Origin: Rhodocyclaceae bacterium
GTDB taxonomy: Bacteria > Pseudomonadota > Gammaproteobacteria > Burkholderiales > Rhodocyclaceae
DNA: 45,650 nucleotides
Direction of reading: 5' to 3'
Assembly (NCBI GenBank): GCA_030682595.1
Contig: JAUXNZ010000036.1
Coordinates: 1-45,650, forward strand
Positions 39,756 to 45,650 of this stretch are shown piece after piece (position 1 is the first letter of the stretch; each line of letters begins with the position of its first letter). A program made the position numbers and the translations under genes. The notes below the pieces were generated by a model. The model had not been told where the DNA came from and made no database searches. It saw only the letters and a list, made by a program, of their open reading frames with translations.

Positions 39756-40646
39756 TCAAAAAGTGCGGTCGACGATGTAATCGGTCAGCGCACGCAGGCG
39801 CACGGTGTCGGCCTGGCAAACATCGAGTGCCGCATGGGCTTCCGCGCGCAACCGCGCGGCAAGCTCCTTGGCACGCGTGAGGCCCAGCATGCTGACATAG
39901 GTGGGTTTGTCTTGTGCGGCATCCTTGCCGGCAGTTTTCCCCAGGGTGACGGTGCTGCCCTCGGCATCGAGTATGTCATCCACCACCTGAAACAAGAGGC
40001 CGGCGCGATTGGCATAGTGGCCGAGCGTTTGCAAAGCGGCTTCATCGGCACCGCCGGCGTGGGCACCCAGCAAAACAGCGGCGCGAATCAGCGCGCCGGT
40101 TTTGTGGATGTGCATGAATTCGAGTTCTTCAATCGACAGCGCCAGGCCGACCGCGGCCAGGTCGATCGCCTGACCGCCCGCCATGCCGCGCGAACCGGCG
40201 GCCTGTGCCAGCACGGTGAGCATCAGCAACTGGCGTTCGGGGCTGGGCGCGGCGGGCTGTTCGGCCAGCAACTGAAAAGCCAGTGTCTGTAAGGCGTCGC
40301 CGACCAGCAAGGCGGTCGCCTCGTCGTATTCGACATGACAGGTTGGCCGGCCACGGCGCAGGACGTCGTTGTCCATGGCGGGCAGGTCGTCGTGCACCAG
40401 CGAATAGGCGTGAATCAGTTCGACCGCGCAGGCGGTGACATCAATCAGTCGTGGATCGGCTTTGATCGCTTCGCCGGCGGCATGGCACAACAGTGGGCGT
40501 ATGCGTTTGCCCCCCCCGAGCGCGCTGTAGCGCATTGCGGCGTGCAGGCGCGTCGGCGCGGTTGTTGCGGGAGGCAGGCAGCGTTCCAGCGCAGCTTCGG
40601 TGCGACGCTGGATCATGGCCATCCATGAGGCAAAGGAATCGTTCAA
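39756..40646 (-). CDS. ispA: Farnesyl/geranyl diphosphate synthase
   Basis: This prenyl transferase makes C15 diphosphate from IPP and DMAPP. It has the first Asp-rich motif in YSLVHDDLPAMDND and the second in QVVDDILDAEG, and the basic GGKRIRPLLCHAAG. The 296-residue length is typical. The start codon is TTG 40646, overlapping the xseB stop in TTGA; the next Met lies after FASW, which would cut into the conserved N-terminal helix. It is placed between xseB and dxs as in many proteobacteria. Confidence 0.94.
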   Translation of the reverse strand: MNDSFASWMAMIQRRTEAALERCLPPATTAPTRLHAAMRYSALGGGKRIRPLLCHAAGEAIKADPRLIDVTACAVELIHAYSLVHDDLPAMDNDVLRRGRPTCHVEYDEATALLVGDALQTLAFQLLAEQPAAPSPERQLLMLTVLAQAAGSRGMAGGQAIDLAAVGLALSIEELEFMHIHKTGALIRAAVLLGAHAGGADEAALQTLGHYANRAGLLFQVVDDILDAEGSTVTLGKTAGKDAAQDKPTYVSMLGLTRAKELAARLRAEAHAALDVCQADTVRLRALTDYIVDRTF

Positions 40647-40900
40647 GAAGCCTCGCCTGCGGAGTTCGGCGGCGGGATTTCGCCCAGGTCGCGCAGGGTC
40701 CCATTGTCGAGGATGCGGATTTTCTGCTCGGCCTGGCCCAGGGTGGTCTGGCAGAAATTGAGCAGCCCCGTGCCGCGCTCGTAGGCCTTGAGCGAGTCCT
40801 CAAGGGGCGCACCACCGCCTTCCAGCGTCTGGACGATACTTTCGAGTTCCTGCAGGGCAGCCTCGAATGAGGCGGGCGGTTTGGGGTTGGGAGCTTTCAT
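40643..40900 (-). CDS. xseB: Exodeoxyribonuclease VII small subunit
   Basis: XseB is the small subunit of exonuclease VII, which digests single-stranded DNA with XseA. The 85 residues contain the family core SFEAALQELESIVQTLEGGG and LEDSLKAYERGTGLL. The start is ATG 40900 (KAPNPKPPAS); a longer frame from 40957 is not conserved. It is the first gene of the unit, overlapping ispA by 4 bases. Its large partner xseA is not in the window. Confidence 0.92.
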   Translation of the reverse strand: MKAPNPKPPASFEAALQELESIVQTLEGGGAPLEDSLKAYERGTGLLNFCQTTLGQAEQKIRILDNGTLRDLGEIPPPNSAGEAS

Positions 40901-41014
40901 CGGGAGTATTTTGTGCGCGAACCCGTAAAAATAGCCTATGGCGGCCGCCAAGGTCAAATTGGCTATACTCAGCCACCCTTACGATATGCTTATGGCCGAG
41001 GAGATTTCCCAGCA

Positions 41015-41374
41015 ATGATTACCATCGATCACACCCAGCGCCTCGTCACCGTCGCCGTCATGGGCGAGTTCACGCTCGACGATTTTCGCGAGTTCGAGGA
41101 ATATGTGTTAACCGACGGCCGTTTCGACGGCGCCCTGGACCTGCTGTTCGACCTGAACGAGATGGCCGGCTTTACCGTCGATATGGCGTTGGAGGAGATC
41201 AAGTTCTCCCGTATCCATGGCGGCGATTTTCGTCGCATTGCCATCGTCACCCATAGCCAGTGGGTGGCCTGGAGCACCTGGCTGGAACAACTGTTTGTCA
41301 GCGCCGACCTGCGGGTTTTCGACGATGCCGGCGAAGCGCGCACCTGGCTTATTACTGAAGCGGAGATTGATTGA
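41015..41374 (+). CDS. SpoIIAA-like (STAS-fold) protein
   Basis: This 119-residue cytoplasmic protein resembles the SpoIIAA-like family: ITIDHTQRLVTVAVMGEFTL, then a helix with FREFEEYVL, LDLLFDLNEMAG, and a C-terminal FRRIAIVTHSQWVAWSTWL with RVFDDAGEARTWL. Such proteins are STAS-related; some bind lipids or phospholipid-like ligands. I see no obvious phosphoacceptor Ser context. The start ATG 41015 follows GAGGAG at 40998-41003. The stop overlaps the sulfurtransferase start (TGATG), so the two are translationally coupled; why is unclear. Confidence 0.82.
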   Translation: MITIDHTQRLVTVAVMGEFTLDDFREFEEYVLTDGRFDGALDLLFDLNEMAGFTVDMALEEIKFSRIHGGDFRRIAIVTHSQWVAWSTWLEQLFVSADLRVFDDAGEARTWLITEAEID

Positions 41375-42228
41375 TGTTTGACAAGCTGGTTAGCGTTGCG
41401 GAACTCGCCGCGCATACTGAAGACCCAAGCTGGCGCGTGTTCGACTGCCGGCACGATTTGCAGAATGTCGAATACGGCATTCAGGCTTACGCCAAGGGGC
41501 ATATTCCTGGTGCCTTGTTTCTGCATCTGGACCGTGACCTGTCGGGCGAAAAGACCGGCCGCAATGGTCGCCATCCGCTGCCCGAAATCGCCGCCTTTGC
41601 GGCACTGATGAGCGCCTGCGGTGTCGGTCCCGACACGCAGGTGGTGGCGTACGACAATGAAAGCGGGATCTTTGCGTCACGCCTGTGGTGGATGTTGCGC
41701 TGGCTGGGCCACGACAAGGTCGCCGTACTCGATGGCGGGCTGCCGGGCTGGCGGCGCGCCAAGCTGCCGCTGGAAATCGAGGTGCGGAATCCATCGCCGG
41801 CGCAGTTCGTGCCGCGGCCGCGCGATGAAATCGTCGCAACCGCCCAAGTGCTTGCCAAGCTGCATGCGCCGGATATGCTGATTCTCGATGCGCGCAGCGA
41901 GGAACGGTTTGCCGGCGAGAATGAAACGCTCGACCCGGTCGGTGGTCACATTCCCGGCGCCCTGAACCGATTTTATTTCGACAATCTGGACGATGCGGGC
42001 TGCTTCTTCAAACCGGCGGACGAGTTGCGCGCCGAGTTCCACGATTTGCTGGGCGATAGCGCCCCGCAAAACGTCGTCCAACAGTGCGGCTCGGGTGTTA
42101 CCGCCTGCCACAATCTGCTGGCGATGGAAGTTGCCGGTCTAGCGGGATCGAAGCTGTATGTGGGTTCGTGGAGCGAATGGTGCAGCGATCCGACGCGGCC
42201 TGTTGCTGTCGGCGATCAGCCGGGATGA
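41374..42228 (+). CDS. sseA: 3-mercaptopyruvate/thiosulfate sulfurtransferase
   Basis: This is a two-rhodanese-domain sulfurtransferase of 284 residues. The N-terminal inactive domain has VFDCRHDL and YAKGHIPGALFLHLD. The C-terminal catalytic domain has VGGHIPGALN and the active loop QQCGSGVTACHN. The CGSGVT form of the loop points to 3-mercaptopyruvate rather than thiosulfate as sulfur donor (known of the family). A role in persulfide supply, for example to TusA, is possible but only inferred. Its 3' end overlaps that of queG by 13 bases on the other strand. Confidence 0.9.
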   Translation: MFDKLVSVAELAAHTEDPSWRVFDCRHDLQNVEYGIQAYAKGHIPGALFLHLDRDLSGEKTGRNGRHPLPEIAAFAALMSACGVGPDTQVVAYDNESGIFASRLWWMLRWLGHDKVAVLDGGLPGWRRAKLPLEIEVRNPSPAQFVPRPRDEIVATAQVLAKLHAPDMLILDARSEERFAGENETLDPVGGHIPGALNRFYFDNLDDAGCFFKPADELRAEFHDLLGDSAPQNVVQQCGSGVTACHNLLAMEVAGLAGSKLYVGSWSEWCSDPTRPVAVGDQPG

Positions 42229-43298
42229 CGGGACAACGCCCAGGCAACGTGTTCCCGCACCAGGGCCGATGGGTGGTCGATGCGTGTGTGCAAGGCGGCC
42301 TTGGCTGCTGGCGCGGGTGAAGTGTTCCCCAGGGCGACGGCGATATTGCGCAACCAGCGCTCGTGACCGATGCGGCGGATCGGCGATCCGGCGAGCCGTG
42401 CGTTGAAGTCGTTTTCGCTCCAGCCAAACAGCTCGATCAATGTTGCGCTGTCGAGCTCGTGACGTGGCGCAAAGTCGGTTTCACGCGTCAGGGGTGCAAA
42501 GCGGTTCCACGGGCAGACGTTCTGGCAGTCGTCGCAGCCATAGATGCGATTGCCCAGCAGCGGCCGCAGCTCGATCGGAATGCTGCCCTTGAGTTCGATG
42601 GTCAGGTAAGAAATGCAGCGGCGTGCATCGAGGCGGTAGGGCGCGATAAAGGCGCCCGTCGGGCAGATGTCGAGGCAGTCGGTGCAGTGGCCGCAGTGGC
42701 CGCTCACCGGAGCATCCGCCGGCAGCGGCAGATCGACGCATATCTCGCCGAGAAAAAACCACGAACCAGCCTCGCGCGTCAGCAGCAGGGTGTGCTTGCC
42801 GCGCCAGCCCAGCCCGGCATTTTTTGCGAGTTCGACTTCCAGCACCGGCGCGGAATCGGTGAACACCCGATAGCTGAAAGGGCCGACCTCTGTGGCGATG
42901 CGGTCGGCCAGCTTTTGCAGCCGGGCGCGCAACAGCTTGTGATAGTCGCGGCCCAGTGCATAGCGGGAGATGACTGCCTGCTGTGGAAAGTCGGCGCTGG
43001 CGGGAGGTTTGGGCGCCCCGCTCGGGCAAAAGTCGGCGCTGGCGGGACGGCGCTCCGTCAAATAGTCCATCCGGCAGGTGATGACGCATTGCGTGCCGGG
43101 GACCAGTTCGGCAGGCCTGGCCCGCTTCATGCCGTGGCTGGCCATATAATCCATTTCGCCGTGGCAGCCCGCCGCCAGCCAGTCTCTCAGGCCCGCCTCG
43201 GCCGGACCGAGATTGATGCCGGCAAAGCCGACGGCGGCAAAGCCCAGGTCATTGCCCCAGCCGCGAATTTTCTCTTTCAGTCCTGTCCAGTCATGCAT
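42216..43298 (-). CDS. queG: Epoxyqueuosine reductase QueG with a repeat-filled loop
   Basis: QueG reduces epoxyqueuosine to queuosine in tRNA using cobalamin and two iron-sulfur clusters. The clusters are marked by CGHCTDCLDICPTGAF and CDDCQNVCPWNRF; SRYALGRDYHKLLR and GWRGKHTLLLTREAGSWFFL are family motifs. A HEAT-like C-terminus follows. Between CRMDYL and ISRYALGRDYH the usual short loop is replaced by about 27 residues that include two antisense family 1 copies, RRPASADF and KPPASADF. The start is ATG 43298 (HDWTGLKEKIRGWG). It is head-to-head with tsaE: the six-base palindrome ATGCAT provides both start codons. Confidence 0.94.
   Translation of the reverse strand: MHDWTGLKEKIRGWGNDLGFAAVGFAGINLGPAEAGLRDWLAAGCHGEMDYMASHGMKRARPAELVPGTQCVITCRMDYLTERRPASADFCPSGAPKPPASADFPQQAVISRYALGRDYHKLLRARLQKLADRIATEVGPFSYRVFTDSAPVLEVELAKNAGLGWRGKHTLLLTREAGSWFFLGEICVDLPLPADAPVSGHCGHCTDCLDICPTGAFIAPYRLDARRCISYLTIELKGSIPIELRPLLGNRIYGCDDCQNVCPWNRFAPLTRETDFAPRHELDSATLIELFGWSENDFNARLAGSPIRRIGHERWLRNIAVALGNTSPAPAAKAALHTRIDHPSALVREHVAWALSRHPG
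42986..43007 (+). repeat. Family 1 dispersed repeat in queG, copy 1
   Basis: It is near-exact over about 20 bases (AAAGTCGGCGCTGGCGGGA), with a drifted 3' end. It is read antisense by queG as PPASADF. Confidence 0.75.
43028..43052 (+). repeat. Family 1 dispersed repeat in queG, copy 2 (exact)
   Basis: This is a 25 of 25 match to the consensus, 42 bases from copy 1 and in the same orientation. It is read antisense as RRPASADF. Confidence 0.85.
43293..43298. promoter_or_regulatory. Palindromic ATGCAT shared as start codon by queG and tsaE
   Basis: Bases 43293-43295 are the tsaE ATG (+) and 43296-43298 the queG ATG (-). No intergenic DNA exists, so each promoter and ribosome binding site must lie in the other gene. 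Confidence 0.7.
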
Positions 43299-43808
43299 CC
43301 TGCCGATGATACCTGCCGTGAATGGTCGTTGCCCGACGAGGCGGCCACGCTCGCTTTGGGCGCGGCGCTGGCTCAAGGCCTGCCGCGCGGCGCTGTCGTT
43401 CACCTCGAAGGCGACCTGGGTGCGGGAAAAACAACACTGGTGCGCGGACTGTTGCGAAAAGTCGGCTTTGGCGGGACGGCGAAAAGCCCCACTTACACAC
43501 TGGTTGAACCTTATGTAATTTCTGGATTAAACTTATATCACTTTGATTTTTATAGATTCAACACGCCGGAAGAATTCCTTGATGCGGGACTGGACGAATA
43601 CTTTGCCGAAGACGCCACCTGCCTGGTCGAATGGCCCGACCGGGCGGCGCCCTATCTGCCGGCCCCCGACCTGCGTATCGGGTTGGTGCATGACGGTGTT
43701 GGCCGGCGTGCGCGCATCGAATCCTGCAGCGAGCGGGGACAGCGATGGCTGAACCAACTGCCGGGTTCTCTCGCCGCGACATCCTCCGCTTTGCCACCGC
43801 CAGCCTGA
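43293..43808 (+). CDS. tsaE: TsaE, ATPase for tRNA t6A synthesis
   Basis: TsaE is the P-loop ATPase of the TsaB-TsaD-TsaE complex that makes N6-threonylcarbamoyl-adenosine on ANN-decoding tRNAs. It has the Walker A motif LEGDLGAGKTTLVRG, the signature SPTYTLVEPY, and LYHFDFYRFNTPEEFLDAGL and CLVEWPD near the active site. The start is ATG 43293 (HPADDTCREWSLPDEAATLALG); a much longer frame upstream is antisense to queG. KVGFGGTA before SPTYT is a family 1-like match. A 50-base stretch (43511-43560) is only about 20% GC, with rare-looking codons (TTA, AGA, GGA). The last 64 bases overlap the amidase gene. Confidence 0.92.
   Translation: MHPADDTCREWSLPDEAATLALGAALAQGLPRGAVVHLEGDLGAGKTTLVRGLLRKVGFGGTAKSPTYTLVEPYVISGLNLYHFDFYRFNTPEEFLDAGLDEYFAEDATCLVEWPDRAAPYLPAPDLRIGLVHDGVGRRARIESCSERGQRWLNQLPGSLAATSSALPPPA
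43457..43481 (+). repeat. Family 1-like repeat in tsaE
   Basis: It has two mismatches to the consensus (GGCTTTGG instead of GGCGCTGG), read in sense as KVGFGGTA just before the conserved SPTYTL. The family often has a Gly-rich link here, so it may be partly native. Confidence 0.55.
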
Positions 43809-45028
43809 CCCTGCTGGTCACGCCGCTTGCCGCAACGAATGCGTGGGGCAGGGCGGCACCGACCCTGCTGGCGGTGCGCGTCTGGCCGTCGAGTGATTAC
43901 ACCCGCGTCACCCTTGAGCATGATCAGCCGCTGAAGGTGTCGCACCTGCTGTTGAAAGATCCCGACCGGCTGGTCGTCGACATCGAAGGGGTCGAATTCA
44001 ACTCGGTGTTGCAAAGCCTGCCGGGCAAGGTTCTCGAAGCCGACCCGCAGATCCGCCTGATTCGCGCCGGTCGCTTCAAACCCGACGTGGTGCGTCTGGT
44101 CATCGAACTGAAGGGCGAGGTGAAACCACAGGTCTTCAGCTTGAAGCCGGTGGCCGAATACAGCCACCGGCTGGTACTTGACCTCTATCCCGCCGAGCCG
44201 CCCGATCCGCTGATGGCCCTCCTCGAAAAGCACAGCGACCCCGGGCTCTCATCTCCCCCAGCACGCCCCGGCCAGAAAACGCCCCGGCAAGCTGAACAGC
44301 CGGAAATCCAGCGGCTGGTGACCGTGGTGATCGATCCCGGCCATGGCGGTGAAGATCCCGGCGCGATCGGGCGCGGCGGCAGTTATGAAAAGAACGTGAC
44401 GTTGGCCATTTCCCGCCGTCTGAAAGCGAAAATTGACGCCGAACCGAACATGCGGGCCGTATTGACGCGCGATGGCGACTACTTCGTGCCACTCGGCCAG
44501 CGTGTCAGCAAGGCACGGCGGGTGCGTGCCGATCTTTTCATTTCGGTGCATGCCGATGCCTTCATCAAGCCGACCGCGCGCGGTTCCTCGGTGTTTGTCC
44601 TCTCGGAAAACGGTGCATCGAGCTCGGCGGCGCGCTGGCTGGCGAATCGGGAGAATGCGGCCGACCTGGTCGGCGGCGTTAACTACGGCGTCAAGGACCC
44701 GCACCTGGCGCGCACCCTGCTTGATCTGTCGCAAACCGCAACCCTGAACGACAGCCTCAAGCTTGCCAGGTCCGTGCTGGGCGAGATCGGCGGCATCAAT
44801 ACCCTGCACAAACCGCATGTCGAACAGGCCGGTTTTGCTGTGCTGAAAGCGCCGGATATTCCTTCGATCCTGGTCGAGACCGCCTTCATCTCCAATCCCG
44901 AGGAAGAGAAGCGTCTAATCGACGATGCCTATCAGGACAAGATGGCTGGCGCCCTGCTGGTCGGCATCCGGCGCTACTTCGCGCAGAATCCGCCGCTGGC
45001 GAGGTCAAAGATCGCCCGGCTCGACTGA
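43745..45028 (+). CDS. amiC: N-acetylmuramoyl-L-alanine amidase (AmiC type)
   Basis: This periplasmic zinc amidase cleaves peptide stems from peptidoglycan during cell separation. The N-terminus has a Tat-type signal: SRRDILRFATASLTLLVTP, with twin Arg and a hydrophobic stretch. An AMIN domain for septal targeting covers about residues 40-140 (VRVWPSSDYTRVTLEHDQPL). A low-complexity link then leads to the Amidase_3 domain: VVIDPGHGGEDPGAIG, YEKNVTLAIS with the zinc-ligand Glu, SVHADAF with a zinc His, and SILVETAFISNPEEE with the catalytic Glu. The 427-residue length is typical. The start overlaps tsaE by 64 bases, a pairing common in proteobacteria. Confidence 0.94.
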   Translation: MAEPTAGFSRRDILRFATASLTLLVTPLAATNAWGRAAPTLLAVRVWPSSDYTRVTLEHDQPLKVSHLLLKDPDRLVVDIEGVEFNSVLQSLPGKVLEADPQIRLIRAGRFKPDVVRLVIELKGEVKPQVFSLKPVAEYSHRLVLDLYPAEPPDPLMALLEKHSDPGLSSPPARPGQKTPRQAEQPEIQRLVTVVIDPGHGGEDPGAIGRGGSYEKNVTLAISRRLKAKIDAEPNMRAVLTRDGDYFVPLGQRVSKARRVRADLFISVHADAFIKPTARGSSVFVLSENGASSSAARWLANRENAADLVGGVNYGVKDPHLARTLLDLSQTATLNDSLKLARSVLGEIGGINTLHKPHVEQAGFAVLKAPDIPSILVETAFISNPEEEKRLIDDAYQDKMAGALLVGIRRYFAQNPPLARSKIARLD

Positions 45029-45045
45029 TACAATTCGCCGCTTCC

Positions 45046-45083
45046 CTTTGGGAACCCATTCCACCTTTGGGAATCCATTTCCC
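45046..45083 (+). repeat. Two 19-bp direct repeats upstream of ribF
   Basis: CTTTGGGAACCCATTCCAC (45046-45064) is followed directly by CTTTGGGAATCCATTTCCC (45065-45083), with about three or four differences. They lie between amiC and ribF; the function is unknown. Confidence 0.6.
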
Positions 45084-45097
45084 CCACGGCAACAGCG

Positions 45098-45650
45098 ATG
45101 CGGCTTTATCGAACCATTCCCGCGCAGGCGTCCTCCTCCCGCGTGCTCGCCATCGGCAATTTCGACGGCTTGCACCTGGGGCACCGCGCGCTGCTCGAAC
45201 GCCTGACCGCCCACGCCCGGCGCCTGAATCTGCCGCCGGCGGTGATGACCTTCGAGCCGCATCCGCGCGAGTTGTTCACGCCCGAGCAGGCGCCGGCGCG
45301 GCTGACCAGTCTGCGCGAAAAGCTGGCGCTGCTGGATGCTTGCGGCATCGAAGAAGTTTTCCTGCTGCATTTCAGCCGCAAATTGGCGGGATTGTCGGCG
45401 CAGGAATTCATCGACCGCGTGCTGGTGCAAGGCCTGGCTGTGCGCCATCTCATCATCGGCGACGACTTCCGCTTCGGCAAGGGGCGCGCCGGTGACTTCA
45501 CCATGCTCGCCGCGGCGGGGCAACAACAGGGCTTTGGCGTCGAAGCCATGCATACCATCGAAATCAACGGCGAGCGCGTTTCCAGTTCCGCCGTGCGCGA
45601 TGCCCTCGGTGGCGGCGATCTCGAACATGCGGCGCGGCTCCTGGGACGTC
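45098..45650 (+). CDS. ribF: RibF, bifunctional riboflavin kinase / FAD synthetase (3' end cut)
   Basis: RibF phosphorylates riboflavin to FMN and adenylates it to FAD. The visible 184 codons are the N-terminal FAD synthetase domain: SRVLAIGNFDGLHLGHRALL with the nucleotidyltransferase GxxDxxHxGH motif, VMTFEPHPRELF, LIIGDDFRFGKGRAGD and SSSAVRDALGGGDLEHA. The kinase domain lies beyond the window edge. The ATG at 45098 gives MRLYRTIPA; the ribosome binding site is not clear. In many proteobacteria ileS and lspA follow. Confidence 0.93.
   Translation, partial: MRLYRTIPAQASSSRVLAIGNFDGLHLGHRALLERLTAHARRLNLPPAVMTFEPHPRELFTPEQAPARLTSLREKLALLDACGIEEVFLLHFSRKLAGLSAQEFIDRVLVQGLAVRHLIIGDDFRFGKGRAGDFTMLAAAGQQQGFGVEAMHTIEINGERVSSSAVRDALGGGDLEHAARLLGR

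Noticed and set aside
42363..43292. Long plus-strand open frame upstream of and fused to tsaE (310 extra codons)
   Set aside because: It is antisense to queG, whose iron-sulfur and family motifs are clear; TsaE homology begins only at 43293.
1..45650. tRNA, rRNA, CRISPR array, insertion sequence or prophage
   Set aside because: No cloverleaf, regular spacer array, transposase, integrase or phage structural gene was seen on either strand.

Overview
This 45.65 kb window is a GC-rich bacterial chromosome segment. It fits a betaproteobacterium, possibly near the Rhodocyclales or Sterolibacteriaceae. That placement is an inference from the gene orders (holC, small protein, valS; ECF sigma, DUF3619, DUF3106, RDD; xseB, ispA, dxs, folE2; ilvB, ilvH, ilvC, psd, pssA, leuA; rpsP, rimM, trmD, rplS) and from a CheY and CheZ close to the enterobacterial type. 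I see no tRNA, rRNA, CRISPR array, prophage, transposase or plasmid function. Both edge genes are cut: motB at the left and ribF at the right. No gene-free stretch exceeds 300 bases. The three longest (9033-9255, 31153-31420, 34521-34798) hold dispersed repeats and, in the last, a promoter.

Layout. 1-9032 (+) is a flagellar motor and chemotaxis operon: motB, cheR, a receiver-less cheB, mcp, two cheV, cheY, cheZ, cheA. 9256-10217 (-) is a two-gene unit of a phosphodiesterase and an unknown protein, divergent from 10420-11369 (+), tusA plus a DsrE2-like gene (sulfur transfer). 11529-13897 (+) holds a FadL-type outer-membrane channel and an exported protein. 13961-20272 (-) carries a membrane flippase-like protein, valS, a small unknown protein, holC and pepA. 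20374-22544 (+) is lptF-lptG. 22492-24625 (-) is an ECF sigma factor with three membrane or exported companions. 24790-31152 (+) is branched-chain amino acid and phospholipid synthesis. 31421-36800 (+, with one minus-strand gene) is yihY, a PilZ-like unknown protein, pyrF and the rpsP ribosomal operon. 36979-40900 (-) is isoprenoid and folate synthesis (xseB, ispA, dxs, folE2). 41015-45650 holds a SpoIIAA-like protein, a sulfurtransferase, queG (-), tsaE, an amidase and ribF.

The most unusual signal is not a gene. Two families of dispersed repeats run through this otherwise ordinary housekeeping DNA. Family 1 is a 25-bp element, core GTCGGCGCTGGCGGGACGG, with about 14 copies, three of them identical over 25 bp. 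Many copies lie inside or at the edges of real coding regions and add short peptides of the type KVGAGGTA (sense) or PASADF (antisense) to CheR, ValS, PepA, QueG and Dxs. Family 2 is a larger modular element of about 65-210 bp. Its hallmark is the 15-nt core TTGGGGCGGCCCGGC; in four of five copies this core is flanked by inverted arms that differ between sites but stay complementary. Family 2 copies supply the start region of the flippase-like gene, an N-terminal insert in ValS, and probably the C-terminal tails and stop codons of FolE2 and the phosphodiesterase. Together they look like a short-element system that spreads through genes without destroying them, comparable in concept to Rickettsia palindromic elements. 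No mobilising enzyme is present in the window.
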